Shown piece by piece: positions 37,485-51,650 of a DNA stretch of 64,000 bases (the stretch's first letter is position 1; the number at the start of each line of letters is the position of its first letter). A program made the translations under genes and the position numbers. Source of the stretch: Capsaspora owczarzaki ATCC 30864 (lineage: Eukaryota; Opisthokonta; Filasterea); NCBI RefSeq assembly GCF_000151315.2, contig NW_011887304.1, positions 393,872 through 457,871 on the forward strand. The letters run 5' to 3'. Under the pieces are notes generated by a model, which was not told the origin of the DNA, did not search any database, and saw nothing but the letters and a program-made list of their open reading frames with translations.

Positions 37485-38438
37485 ATGTCTGGGAGTGGCA
37501 GCAGCAGCAGTGGCAGCAGTGGCAGCGGTCTGCTCCAGCATCGTCATCATCAGCACACACAGCGTGATTCAATGTCCGACGCACAGAGCATGACGGACGC
37601 GCAGGACTTTAACAGCACCTCGGCCATCTTCACATCCGCAGGCGCGCCATCGTCATTGTCAGGAACAACGCCGTTCGGGTACGACAGTGGCGGCAGCGGA
37701 GCGGGTGCTGGGGCGATGCAGATGAGCAGCGGCAGTGGCGGCAGCAGTGTGGCGCCGCCGTCGGCTGCTGTGGCTGTGGCTGCGGCGGGCGGTCCGCAGG
37801 GCTACGTCCCATCGCAGTACAGCAGCTACTCTGCCATCCGCGCTGGCGATGCGGGCGTCGAGCAGGCGATTCAGCACGAGCACCAGCGCGCCCAGCATGA
37901 TGCCGAGATGCACAACCAGCATCACCACCAGCACCAGCACCAGCACCACCTCCACCACCACTCTGCAGCGGCGTTGTCATCATCATCAGCCGCAGCAGCA
38001 GCAGCAGCAGCAGCATCATCGTCATCGTCGGCAGCCCACCCGCGGACGAGCTCTGGCGGCAGCGTCGACCATCTTCAGCCACGCACGTCCGCGTCTGCGC
38101 CGTCGTTCTTCCCGCCGTCGCCTGGGAATGCGGCCGCTGCGGTGGCGAGCTCGTCGTCGAATGCCGCACCGAGTGGTGGCGGTGGCGGCGGCGGCGCGGG
38201 TGGGTTTGGGTACGGGACGAGCGTCGGCGCTGGCGTTGCTGACGACACGGACGCGTCTTCGTTCAGTCACGCTGCGTCTGCACCGACGACGCCGAGCAGC
38301 AAGCAGAAGACCTCGATTCCGTACCACCACAGCACGAGCATCATCAGCGTCGGCGCCGGCGGTCTGCACTCGAACGGAACGACCGCTGCTGGGCATCATC
38401 AGCAGGGCGAAAGCACTCCGCTGCTCAGTCCGACCATG
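37485..38438 (+). CDS. Low-complexity coding exon: separate gene or 5' exon of PI4K2
   Basis: An open frame from ATG at 37485, after a pyrimidine-rich leader, runs 318 codons to a good donor (ATG followed by GTAAGA). The content is Ser/Gly/His/Ala-rich with polyH and polyA tracts and ends QGESTPLLSPTM. That end resembles the acidic-dileucine sorting motifs of type II PI 4-kinases, so this could be the first exon of the kinase gene, spliced in phase 0 to an acceptor such as the CAG at 38849-38851. Alternatively it splices to 38704 and stops at 38808, or reads through to a stop at 38504. Transcript data are needed to choose. Confidence 0.5.
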
Positions 38439-38791
38439 GTAAGAAGAAACAAACGCACACACAACCCAACACCCCACACCCATTACCAAAAAGTTTGCCA
38501 GTGACATATGAAGCACCATTGTGCAAAAGTGAAGGGTTGAAGGCCGTTGGAAACATGGCATTGGGATGTACTGCGAACGCAAGGCTTTTGTTTCGCTTTG
38601 TTTCGCTTTGTTTCGCTTTGTTTTCGTTTCAAGTGCACATACACAGTGGTCATTGATCTGTCATTGATCTGTCGTGCTGTCGTGTCTCGGATCGTCGTCG
38701 CAGAAGTGGGGGTATTTCCCCCTTAGCTTTTGGCGTTCATTCCTGCTTTTTCTGAGATTTTTTTATTCCTTTTCTTCTTGTTTTCACAAAT
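38439..38791. other. Intron or promoter upstream of PI4K2 kinase exons
   Basis: It contains a tandem decamer (TTTGTTTCGC, three copies, about 38587-38618), a doubled CATTGATCTGT (about 38650-38672) and a pyrimidine-rich stretch right before ATG 38792. It is an intron if 37485-38438 belongs to the kinase, otherwise a promoter. Confidence 0.45.
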
Positions 38792-41343
<2,552 letters not shown>

Positions 41344-41681
41344 ACACGTCTCGCTTTGCTTGGTTGGCCCGACCGACCGAGCGTGCTTTGTTTTGTAGCC
41401 GCAACTACGCGCTTCATTACTACTCGATTATTTTGAATTTTTTGAAACGGACGTCGTCACCTTCAGTGTTGTTTGAGTGTTTGTGTTTTGTTGCTGTTTC
41501 TTGTTGTTGTGTTGCGTTTGTTTTCTCGGCTGATTTGTTGTTGTTGTTCAGCGATTTGATCCTTTGGCTTACCATTTGAATTAAGAACGCCCCTTCTCTT
41601 TCGCCAATGATACAATTCCTGTTGACTAAACTGGGAGAAGCCAGTCCAGCTTCTTATTTTTGTTTGTGCAGCGATCTGAAA
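41344..41681. other. Intergenic between PI4K2 and multi-pass protein gene
   Basis: The 338 bp are T-rich with GTT repeats near 41495-41550. No ORF or RNA gene is supported. It presumably contains the PI4K2 3' end and the next promoter. Confidence 0.5.
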
Positions 41682-42903
41682 ATGTCCAGCGCTGAGCTGT
41701 CTGGCTGGGAAGCATCCAAGCCGTATCGCGTGCTCCTCTACTTTGTATCGCTTGTGATTTGCCTCGTTGTCTGTCTGTGGTTGTGCCGAAATGTTCAAGG
41801 TAACGAAAAGTCCAACCATCCGCCAATCTTACCGCCACCTCACGCCGAATGCTGTTCAGAACTTTGTGCTAAATCTTGGTTTCTGCATTTCTGAACGCAA
41901 CTTTTCCCCACTTTGTTTGTTCTAAGAAATTGCCCAAAGTAAGCGCCGACGCCTCGTTCAAGCCTATCTCGCGATCGCACTTGTCGCGCTTGCATTGACG
42001 TGGTACAACATTCTCTCGTTCCTGCATGTGGATTACGCACGCTACCGCGATGTTGATGCCTGGCTGGCCAAGTCCGAGTTCATGGTCAATGCATATGTGA
42101 CGGTCTCAGACACGACCGAGGGCTGGTTTTGGTCGTCGCAGCTGTTGCTGTTCACGACCGTCTTCATCGTCATGCTCGTCGTGCAGAGCCGTCGCCATGC
42201 GCAGCCCGTCTGGCACACAGTGGCATACGTGTGGCTTGGCTTTGGCGGGGCGATCAGCGTTGCGTTCGCCCTCTTTGCCTGCCGATTGCAAGCGCTGCGT
42301 GCGGTCGTCAAGGCTCCCGCCAACGGCAAGAAGGAACCACCAACGACACGGGCTCAGCAGACTGGAACTGGAGGTGGCGCGCTCGGCGGGTTGAGCATGG
42401 TGGCGCTCACTGCATTGATTCTCGCTTCGGTTGGGTCGATTTTCTGCTTCCCGCTGTACGCTGGCACCCGCTGGTTCAAGTTCCACCTCTTGTTTGTGCA
42501 TCTTGCGCTTGCCCTCCCTGCCGTGCTCCCAGCAGCGAAGGGGTCGTCGTCGTCGTCGTCAGTGCAGACACCCTCCCGCTCGTACATTTTGCTCCTCGCC
42601 ACGATCGCGTGCCTGTCGTTGGGCCACCATCTCGTACTGTGGCGCGCCTTGCTGAGTGGCCCAGGCGCGTTTGACACTATGACCCTCCTGCATGCGGGCT
42701 TTGCTCACTTTTGCCAAGCCGGCATTTCGTGGGATGCTGTTTTTGTGACTTTGCTGGCGACCCTATTTGCTGGTATTGAAAGCGGAGTGTTGGTCTCAGC
42801 AAGCGTATTTGTTGGGAGCGTCGTCTTGTCGCCAGCTGTCGCGTTTGCCCTATTTCTGATCCGCAGCGAGATGGCGCAGCAGCAACACGCCAAGAAGCAA
42901 TAA
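41682..42903 (+). CDS. Multi-pass membrane protein of unknown function
   Basis: Two exons (41682-41799, 41927-42903) encode ~364 aa. At least seven hydrophobic segments are visible: one in exon 1 (LLYFVSLVICLVVCLWLC) and others at LVQAYLAIALVALALTW, LLLFTTVFIVMLVV, VAYVWLGFGGAISVAFALF, SMVALTALILASVGSIF, LLFVHLALALPAVLP and near the C-terminus (two or three more). A Ser run and GKKEPPTTRAQQTGTGGG form loops. The C-terminus is Gln/Lys-rich. Topology suggests a transporter- or receptor-like fold, but no signature is recognised. The splice joins in phase 1 through a TAAG acceptor. It is convergent with TMA16. Confidence 0.75.
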
Positions 42904-43035
42904 CACAACCCCTTTTGATTTTTAGATGAATACTGATGCATTTTCGCGCATTTCCAAAGTTATTCAATAACAATTACAGATGACACACAAACGCTATTAA
43001 GCTGTCCTACAACAAAGACAACAAACTCTTAACGA

Positions 43036-44053
43036 TCAGCACGCACTCTCGTCGGATGGCGGAATGCCCAAGTTTACCGCTGAGGCGTCAAACATGGGCG
43101 CATCACTGCCTGTATATTGGAGTTGTTGTTGGAGCTCTTGGGGCTGCTGCTGCTGCTGCTGCTGCTGCTCGGCCAGCTGCTGCTCTTCAGCGAGGCGCTC
43201 TTGCTCGTGGTGAGCCATAATGTCTTGGAGCATGGCTTCCGCCTGGACTGCGACGGCGGACGACTTTTTAAAGCTGCGCATCCGCAGTGCCGGCAGCACG
43301 GCTTTGTTTCCTGAAAAGTTCTTGACGAGCTCGAGCGTCTTGTGGACGGTGAGGTCTGGCGCCTGGAAGCCCGAGTTGTACTCTGCAGTCTCGGAGGCAA
43401 TCCGGGCGTCGAGTGCGTCTTCGCGCGCGGCCTTTGTGCGTGACTTGCGCGAGGCATGCTCCTGCCTGATTTCATCGAGCTGTTGGTCGTTCCTGCGCAG
43501 GTAGGCCTGGATGAGGACGTGCATCTCGACCTCGAGGACCTGGGTCGTCTCTGTGCTGACGTGCTGCTGGAACCAGCTGACGCGCTGCACCAGCGGATCG
43601 ACCTGTCTGTGTGCGTGGTCGTCCTTGGACATTGTGACGCGGTTGAGCCGCAGGACGCTCCGTGCCATGCGCTTGGCCTCGCGCGACTCTGGGTGGATGA
43701 CCTTCTCGGCCTTGACGGCGGCCTTTGCCGGCTTGAGCTTTGGCTGTCACCCCCATTCGCACGCAGAAGCAGAAGCAGAAACATGATATATGAGTTAGTG
43801 TTGAAAAGTCAGAAACGGGTCGTCGTCGGCGGGGTTCACTGTGGGGATGGATTGATGCTGCCACATGGAAACCATGGGGCGTTCAGTGAGTTTGCATTGG
43901 GGGGGAGAGAACGAAGGATGGGTCACTGGTTGAGGTTTCAATAGCCCCCAAAATGAAGTAATATTCAACAAAAGCAAAGGGTGGAGGAGTGAAGTGAGGC
44001 GTGTGGGGGTGGGGATGGAAACGAGAAGGGGGGCAAAGTGAGTGAGTTACCAT
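43036..44053 (-). CDS. TMA16: TMA16-like 60S ribosome-associated protein
   Basis: The main exon, 43743-43036, encodes KLKPAKAAVKAEKVIHPESREAKR followed by LRLNRV, WFQQHV, IQAYLRRNDQQLDEI, FQAPDLTV and LPALRMRSF, matching TMA16 (translation machinery associated 16, a late nuclear pre-60S factor). A Gln-rich tail ends at TGA 43036. No start exists in the exon. An ATG at 44053-44051 directly followed by donor GTAACT gives a first exon of exactly three coding bases; after a 307-nt intron the acceptor at 43744-43746 yields MPKLKPAK, the expected family N-terminus (animal members begin MPK). The product is ~236 aa. It is divergent with ESD. Confidence 0.85.
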
Positions 44054-44410
44054 TGCAGACTAATACTGTGAAGAGACGACTGAATGGAACTGAGGGGAAC
44101 TGAGTGGAACTGTGTTGACAGAAGGAAAGTAACGTAACGAAATAGTAAAGAGAGCGCCAACAATGAAAGTAGTATTGCACTGGAGAGGGAAAGAGCGGGA
44201 AACAATGGCAGAGTTCTCCATTACAGCACATTACGGTACAGAATTGCCACTCAGCTCAGCTCAGCTCAGCGCAGCTCAGATCGCACTCCCATCATTCTCC
44301 CACTAGTTGAACCTCGTTTTAATGAATATCTTGATCTGAGTATCTGACTATGATGATGATCTCGTCGTGCTCACTCCACCTTCTTGTTGGTTACTTTCTA
44401 CTCGCAATCA
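44054..44410. promoter_or_regulatory. Shared promoter of TMA16 and ESD
   Basis: 357 bp separate the divergent starts. It contains a (CTCAG)n tandem repeat at about 44249-44279. No specific factor site is identified. Confidence 0.5.
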
Positions 44411-46194
44411 ATGTCGTCCTCCGACGCCGCCGCCTCGTCTTCTGACGCCAATGCAACTGCAATGCAGATCGACGCTGCCACTGAAGCCGCGCCGCCGACG
44501 CCGACCATCACCGAGGTCTCCTCGGCCAAGTGCTTTGGTGGCGTGGTCAAGCAGTTCAAGCATCGCAGCGCAGTGCTCGACTGCGACATGACCTTCGTCG
44601 TCTTCCTCCCTGCAGCTGCACGCGTCATTGACGTCGCAAACAAGGAACGCAACCCGCAGGACGTCCCTGCGCTCTACTGGCTCTCTGGTAAAGACCGAAC
44701 GCTCAAAAGGCTCAAAAGGCTCAGACAGTGTTAGAAAGCTCAGAAAAGCTCAGAAAAGCTCATATATATGTGGAAGTGGACAAGGTCTCGCTCAGACAAT
44801 GAATCCTTCTCTATTGCGCAGAGCTGGTTGAGGCGCTCGTCGCTGCTCACAATCTGTCACTGACCGGATTTTGTTCCAAATCACTCTTCACTCTTGCTGT
44901 ACTGTGCTAGGATTGACTTGCAATGATCAGAACTTTATTACCAAGGCAGGAGCTCAGCGCGCGGCTGCCAAGCACGACATCATCCTCGTCTGCCCGGACA
45001 CTTCCCCTCGTAAAACAAACGCAAAGACGGTGCATTCGCCGCTCATAGAGATGCTCCCCCCCCCCCATTTGCGTGTGTGTTATGTGCTGTAATGTTGACT
45101 CTTTCATTTTTGGTCCTGGTTTTGTGCGCTCACGTTTAGGTGGATGCAACATTCCCGGTGAAACCGATTCGTGGGACTTTGGTGCAGGTTGGTGAACTGA
45201 TATGATTCTGACGTTCGTGACAACGTGCACGCATGTAGAGCCGTGTGAGGTGGGCACTGACGAAATCTTGTGAAATCGTGGGCTCGCTCAGGCGCCGGAT
45301 TTTATGTGGACGCGACCGAGGACAAGTGGAGCAAACACTACAACATGTACACTTACATCACTGCCGAGCTGCAGGCCATCGTGGAAGAGAACTTTAACGT
45401 CAACCCAGAGAGGCAATCCATTTTCGGCCACAGGTAAACCAGAGGATTTTTGGGCGCGTAACGTTTGAGCGTACCGTAGCGGCGTAACTTGTGTAAAACT
45501 GATCTGTTTGTTGTGGATTTGCTTTGCTTACTTAAAGCATGGGAGGTCATGGCGCTCTGATTTGCGCCCTGAAAAACCCTGGCATGTACAAGGTAAGGCT
45601 TCGCGCACTCCGCAGGGTTTGTGACTGCCGCTTAACTCACCCTTGCTGCAACTTGCAGTCTGTCTCCGCATTCGCACCAATTTGCCACCCGACTCAATGC
45701 CCGTGGGGCACCAAGGCCTTCTCGGGTTATTTGGGTGCCGACAAGGAAACCTGGAAGGTCGGGGTCACTGCTATTTGCTACTGCTGCTTCGTTGCTTGTG
45801 CTGCGGCCATGCGTCGCTCATCCACGCTTGCATGCCTTGCTGTTGGGTCCTTGTAGGAGTGGGATGCTACGCTTTTGACCGAATCGTACAACGGACCCCG
45901 AATGGAGGTTCTGATTGACCAGGTACGATGTGTGCAAATGCCCATCTGTCGCTTTTTTATATTTATACATTAGCGGTTTACATCCACTCATCGCGCCGCT
46001 ACCCTTGACAGGGCACCGATGACAAGTGGTACAATGAGAAGCAGCTTCAACCGGAGCCGTTTGTGGCAGCTTGTGCGCAAAACGGCATTGCTGTCTTGCT
46101 GAGAAAGCAGGCTGGCTACGACCACGGGTACTACTTTATTGCCACGTTCATTGACAGCCACATTGAGCACCACGCTCGCTTCCTCAAGAATTAA
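44411..46194 (+). CDS. ESD: S-formylglutathione hydrolase (esterase D)
   Basis: Eight exons (44411-44687, 44911-45009, 45140-45187, 45292-45433, 45538-45592, 45659-45757, 45857-45922, 46012-46194) encode ~322 aa. A ~35-residue Ser/Ala-rich leader not found in bacterial or human enzymes precedes the hydrolase: [51 protein letters not shown], the elbow [10 protein letters not shown] (Ser189, split by an intron), SAFAPICHP, a DQGTDDKW segment with the acid, and GYDHGYYF (His300). The enzyme hydrolyses S-formylglutathione to formate and glutathione in formaldehyde detoxification; cytosolic. Its start is the ATG nearest the conserved region after a short leader. Confidence 0.95.
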
Positions 46195-46499
46195 TTGGAA
46201 GGAACATGCTCCACTTTGATGGGACGCCGTGCCTTTGTGTCTCTCCGCTCTTCTCGTTTCGATAAACTGCGCGTGGGTGGATGGAAAAAATACAAAACCA
46301 CTTTTTTTTTTTTTTCCCGGTGTTCTTCAGAAACAGCATCACAAAGCATCACCACACCCAAACCACAACTATCAACGCATGCACGAGAGAGATATCAGCC
46401 GGCAACTCGACGAAAGACAGCGACAGCAAAAATAATGAAATATCAAGACAAAAAAAAAAAACAGCAACAACAGCTATCAGCTCCGTCATGGCGCAGCTT
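46195..46499. other. Convergent 3' interval between ESD and the anillin-like gene
   Basis: The 305 bp contain T13 and A11 runs (46300s and 46450s). No gene is seen; it holds the 3' UTRs of two convergent transcripts. Confidence 0.5.
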
Positions 46500-48448
46500 T
46501 CAGAAAAGGGACACAGATGATGTGCGCGAGCCCATGCCACTCGACGAACTGGACGAGAACGAGTGCCAGTCGTTGTACTCGCGAATGCTCAGGCTAATGG
46601 ACGACAGCCAGATGGTAAAGTCAGCCGACGTATCAGTCACAAAGAAAGTGGGTGTGTCTTGACCCTGGAATTGGACAGTCATCGAGTTTTGACGGCCAGG
46701 ATTCTCGTTCCCTGTGGACTTGTGCACAGAGTCTGCAGTAGCCAAGTTCCACTCGGCGAGCGGCTCGTCCGATCGCGCAAACGTCTCAGGATTCCTCCAG
46801 CAGCGCAGCTGAGTGCCATCCAAGCGGGAGTAGTAGCGAGGGCCAGACAGCTCGCCTCCCGTTTGCACAACCAAGAAACCCGTGGTCTTGGCTCCGGCGT
46901 GCTCCTGCAGGTAGATGCGGCCGCGCACCTCAATGTCAGTCGTGATGAGCTGCGGTGCGTTGTCCTTGAGTGTTAGCTGAAGCATTTGCGAGGAACCAGC
47001 AATGGTCGCGGGAGAATGCCAGAAGGAGGTGGCGCCAAGGTAGTGAATGTTGGGGAGCGACCAGCTTGCAGCACCGTTCTCGCTCCTTGTAGCAGAGCGG
47101 GATGGCCTGTTTCCAAAGCCGAGGGCGTTTTTAAGCTTGGTAGGTGTGCTAACCTTCACCGGGGCCGAAGGAACAATGGCAAAGACCTCCACTGCGACTT
47201 CAAAGTTGCTCGACACATGACTGAACACAACATTTGCGTTAATCGTCAGTGCACTTCGGTCGAGGAGGTCGATGGCATCGGTTGAGAAAGTTTCAGTGCG
47301 GGAGCTCAGCACGCAAAACACACGGGTGCCAGGGGCGGTTCTTGTCAGCATGGCGGGGTGGAGAACAATGCTCTCGAGCGCGAGCGAACCAGGGTTGACA
47401 ATAGTGGGCAAGGTGGTGGGTTTTGACAAGCGCTGGTTCAGATCGTTTTGTAGCTTGGCCAGACGGAACAAGTTTGATCGGATACGGACCAGCTCAATCT
47501 TGGCAGACTCAACGTCGCCGCTCACCTTTTCTGTGCCGCGCAGCACAGGCAAGATGCCGGTTTCAAAGTCCATGAGACGATTGGTCTTCCGTTGAACGTC
47601 GCTCAGCAGCGCTTGAATCGAGGCAGCATTGACCTCGCTGCTGTTGAGCGCAGCCTCCACGCGATACGCAAACTTGGACGTGTCAAGCGTGGCAGCCTCC
47701 ACCGTGGTCGACCCGTGCTCTGCCGTCGAGTTGGTGACTTGACGAGAGAATCGGTGGGAAACGGGCCGAGCTGCGGCAACAGGTGCTGGCGCAGGAGCAG
47801 CTTTTTCAACCACGGCAGGACGAGCGGGAGTAGACTGGTCGAAGACGAGCTTGAGCGCGTCCACAAACTCCTTCTCATCAAGAGGAATGTGTTGGTGCAG
47901 CAGGCTAGTAAAGTCCACCATCGAGGCTGGCTGACGGTTGGCAATCGGAGTCAAGCTGTTCTCGTCTTGCTCCGTCTCGAAATCGTCGGTTGCCTTGGCT
48001 GGTGACGCGTACGACTTGCTCGACGCAACGGGGCTGGCCGGCTTGGCCGGTGACTTTCCTGCGGGACTCGAGGATCGGATCGAACCGCCAAATCGGGAGC
48101 GACGAGGAGTGATAGGCTCCTCCGCGGGCAGTGTGACCTTGGGCTGTGCGTACTGGGTGCCGTACAGTGCGACGAGACGCTCGCGGTTTGCAGCACGTTC
48201 TTTCGCCTTACGCTCGTGCTCCTGTGCACAGATGGGAAAATCCAAGCAAACCAAAACAAACATCAAAAGTGCAATGCTCGGTTGAGCGAACTTGTACAAC
48301 ACGTAATAACGCACGACGAATGCCACTTGGCAAGTTTCGTTTGGAGAGAATAGTCACCAACCTGTAGGGCCGCATTGAGGCCAGAGTCTTGTTCAAGCAT
48401 CGACATGCGAGACACCCGACGCGGGGTTACTTCCATAACAGAGCTCAT
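46500..48448 (-). CDS. Anillin-like protein (anillin homology plus PH domain)
   Basis: Two exons (48448-48362, 48221-46500) encode ~602 aa. The N-terminal third is Ser/Pro-rich with a short basic coiled stretch (HERKAKERAANRERL). A region with coiled-coil and C2-like features (~200-455) matches the anillin homology layout (LLSDVQRKTNRLMDFE, VLRGTEKVSGD, a lipid-binding-type beta-rich part). A PH domain (~461-590) begins GRIYLQEHAGAKTTGFLVVQ, contains RYYSRLDGTQLRCWRNPE and ends DFTIWLSSISLSIREY. Anillins link RhoA, septins and actomyosin at the cleavage furrow. There are no obvious actin- or myosin-binding segments, so it is closer to short Mid2/Bud4-type or rhotekin-like forms. The family call is from domain order and remembered motifs. 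Confidence 0.75.
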
Positions 48449-49688
48449 TTTCGTTCTGCAAGTCGAGAAGCACAAACGAACAAAAGCAGTGAGTTGGTGT
48501 GCATACGAACGGGGCTTTTGGGGTTTTCGAAGAGCGGGCGGGTGAGTTGGTTTGTTGATCTGCAGTCCGACGTTGATCTCTGCTCTGATGAGAAACAGCA
48601 AAAACCGTTTTTTTTTTTTTTTTGAAACGGTTTCGTTTCACAACCGAGTTCGCTTCGTTTCGGAACTCGTTTCAAGTTTCTTGTAGATTCGCTTTGACTT
48701 CATCTTCAGCCTGATCACGCCGACTCTCCCTCTCAGACGAGCACACACGTAGTGCTTGTAAATGGTGTGGAAGTGCGTGCCATGCGACACGGTCACGCTC
48801 GACTGACAGAGCGCTGACAGGAGCCCAACATTCCTCCTTGGCATTTTTCGGATTTTGAGTTTGAGTTTGAGTTTGAGTTTGAAAGGAACGGCTTTTTTGA
48901 TTTTGCTCTCTCGTCCGGTGGATCGTAGTCGTGGGTGAAGAGAGGGGTTGGCGTGATGGCTGGGTGGCAGGATTGGATCCATCAAGGTCAGAGTGTTGGG
49001 GAAAGCGGGAGGGGGAAGAACGCAGTCAAAAAAAAAAAATGAACGAACAAACGGCTCCATTCAGTTTGGCTGCTCGTCCTTTGCGCTCGATCTCTGCGCT
49101 GCTCTCCTCCTGCTCCCTCGGGTCTTCGGGTACGGCTGCAATACCAGCATATTCAATGTGCTTACATGTGTCAAACGAGCAGGAGGGGAGCTCAGGTCTT
49201 CAACGGAAAATTGTAAAAGTCAAAATTGATGGACTGAACCAGAATTCTCGCCCAAAATGAAAAAAAAAAAGTGGAAAAAAAAAAAGAACAAGAAAAACCG
49301 TTTCTTCCAACCGCAAAAAAAAAAAAAAAACGCGCCAACTGCTGCTGCTCCGAAAAGAAAAGAGTTACAAAAGACAGGGGAAAGAAAGTTGAGGGGCATT
49401 AAAAAAAACTGTGTTCAATGTTTTCAAAAAATTGCCGGGGTAACAGACAAGCATGCACAAGGGGAAATCCGGGAGAGAGGGGTGAAGATGAAGATCTTGT
49501 TTTAGTGTGTGTGTGTCGCCTAGGACACCGAAAAGACACAAACGCCAAGCCGCTTGACAGACGTTTGGGGGGAAAAAGCCCGTCGGCGCAAGTAGGCAAA
49601 ACAACGCAGAAAACAGCATCTCACTCAAACAAAAACAACCAGGTCGGGGGGAAATCATAAAACTACTCAAGAGCACGCGGGACGTCGC
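48449..49688. other. Intergenic between anillin-like and RACK1 genes
   Basis: This 1.24-kb interval lies upstream of the anillin-like gene and downstream of RACK1 (both minus). It is rich in A and T homopolymers (T16 near 48608, A17 near 49314), with a (GAGTTT)n tandem repeat at about 48852-48881. ORFs here are homopolymer artefacts. No RNA gene is recognised. Confidence 0.5.
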
Positions 49689-51158
49689 TTAAGCGTGGCG
49701 GGTGACTTGCCAGACACGGATGACGTTGTCAGTGTAGCCAGCAAAGAGGGTCTGGCCGTCAGCAGACCAGGCGAGGGAGATGCACTGGGGAAGCTGGGAC
49801 TTCTTGCCGACCGAGAGGAACTCGGGGCGGAGGTCGTCGACAAGGTTCTTGGACTCGAGATCCCAGATCTTGATCGAGGCGCCAGAGGCAGCGCAGAGCC
49901 AGTAGCGGTTGGGCGAGAAGACGAGGGCGTTGATCTCGTCGCCAGCCTCGAGGGTGTAGAGGTGCTTGCCCTCGTTGAGGTCCCAGAGCATGGCAACGCC
50001 GTCCTTGCCGCCGGAGGCGCAGAGGGAACCGTCGGGGGAGACAGTGACGGTGTTGACGTAGCCAGTGTGGCCGTAGTGGTTGGTGCGGAGCTTGCAGTTG
50101 TTGAGGTTCCAGACCTTGACGACGCGGTCCCAGCCGACCGAGACAATGTTGGGGTTGCTGGTGTTGGGCGAGAAGCGGACGCTCGAGACCCACTCGGAGT
50201 GGCCGTCCTCCTGGATGACAAACTTGCACTCGCCGAGGGTGTTCCACAGGCGGATGGACTTGTCGCGCGAGCCAGAGACGATCTGACGGTTGTCGGCCGA
50301 GAAGGCGACCGAGAGGACGTCAGAGGTGTGGCCGACAAAGCGGCGGGTGGTGACGCCAGAGTTCAGGTCCCACAGGCGGAGGGTGTGATCCCACGAGCCG
50401 GAGAGGGCGAACTGGCCGTCAGACGAGATGACAACGTCCGAGACAAAGTGGTTGTGGCCCTGGAGGCGACGCTTGGGGACGCCGTAGTTGGTCTCATCGC
50501 GGGTGAGGTTCCAGATGATGAGGGACTTGTCTGTGGAGGTGAAGGAGAGGAGAGAGGTGAGTTTGCAAGATTGGGATTGGTTTCGAACTCGACAACTTCA
50601 ACAGCCCGGACACCCGCAAGAGGTCGTGCTCTGCATCCCCCTCCGGTTGCCAATCCGATGCACAACAATGTGATGAATCGGATTGACGCCAGAGGAGGGC
50701 CGCGAGATGCGTCGATGATGGCAAAGGGCGGCGGGTACAAGGTAGAGCAGCGCGCCAAAAACGATCCGCATCTGGCGGGAAAACAAATCTCGCCGGCTCC
50801 TGCCTCGCGTTTGCTCGCGCTTTGGTCCGCGTTCCCCTCGCAAGTGCACTCTTATTGCTCATTCGCAGCCATGCACGATGACTGACGCTGTTCCATCTCG
50901 CCATCCACTGCACAAAACGACACGAGAAGCGACGTCTCTTTTTTTTTTTCTTTTTTTCTTTTTTTTCTTTTTTTTTTTTTTTGGTTCCTCTCGTCCTTCT
51001 TCCTCTAACTTTGCCCCGCAACGCAGCAGCATGATGAATTGAGACGTACCGCGCGAGGCAGAGACAAGGAGATCGGGGACCTCGGGGGTGGTGGCGATCT
51101 GGGTGACCCAGCCAGAGTGGCCCTTGAGGGTGCCGCGAAGAGTAAGCTGTTCCGCCAT
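49689..51158 (-). CDS. RACK1: RACK1 (ribosome-bound WD40 scaffold)
   Basis: Two exons (51158-51050, 50530-49689) encode 316 aa, the standard RACK1 length. Seven WD40 blades are visible: [27 protein letters not shown] across the splice, [99 protein letters not shown] and the final [11 protein letters not shown]. It sits on the 40S head and anchors PKC and other signalling proteins. GC-rich, biased codons leave almost no stops in any frame, as expected for a very highly expressed gene. The intron is 519 nt, long for this window. Confidence 0.98.
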
Positions 51159-51650
51159 TGTGTGAATTTGGGTTGGAAAAGAAGAGAGCGAGCAACGACT
51201 CCTAAACAAGAAGAACAAGAAGGAAATAGCAAGGAGGAAGAAGAAGAAGAAGCAAAAAAAAAAAAAAAAAAAAAAAAGCACTCAAAAAGGAGAGATCAAA
51301 GAGATCGTCAAAGGAAAACCAAAAAAAAAAAAAAAAAAAAAAAATGAAGAGCAGGAGGGGAAAGAGAAACAAGGAAGAAACAGCTGGATTTGGATTGCTG
51401 CTCAGACGCCGCTCAGATGCTGCTCAAACCAATCAATCCCGCCATCGCGATCAGCTTGGCTTGTGCGATCAATCATTCTGAAATGAGAATGACGAGCGCT
51501 GCTCTCGGAAGACAGGAACGCTTGCTCCAGGCATTTGGCGTTGCAATCCAAGTGGGATTGTCGCAATGATGCAAAATACCTCCTCCGCTCTCCCCCTTAA
51601 AACAATACACATCAGATGATGTGGTCAGTCCTTTTGAATCCCTTTGTTGT
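51159..51650. promoter_or_regulatory. Shared promoter of RACK1 and Vps41-like gene
   Basis: 492 bp separate the divergent starts. It holds two long A-runs (about 51255-51277 and 51321-51344) that would act as nucleosome-excluding poly(dA:dT) tracts. No factor site is identified. Confidence 0.5.

Noticed and set aside
43472-43864. Alternative TMA16 start at an ATG in the intron
   Set aside because: It reads a different frame across the KVIHP motif and gives no family similarity.
49695-50885. 396-codon plus-strand ORF opposite RACK1
   Set aside because: It is the mirror of a strongly codon-biased, GC-rich gene that lacks stops in all frames; its sequence is a low-information Val/Asp/Glu/Ala mix with no domain, while the minus strand is unmistakable RACK1.
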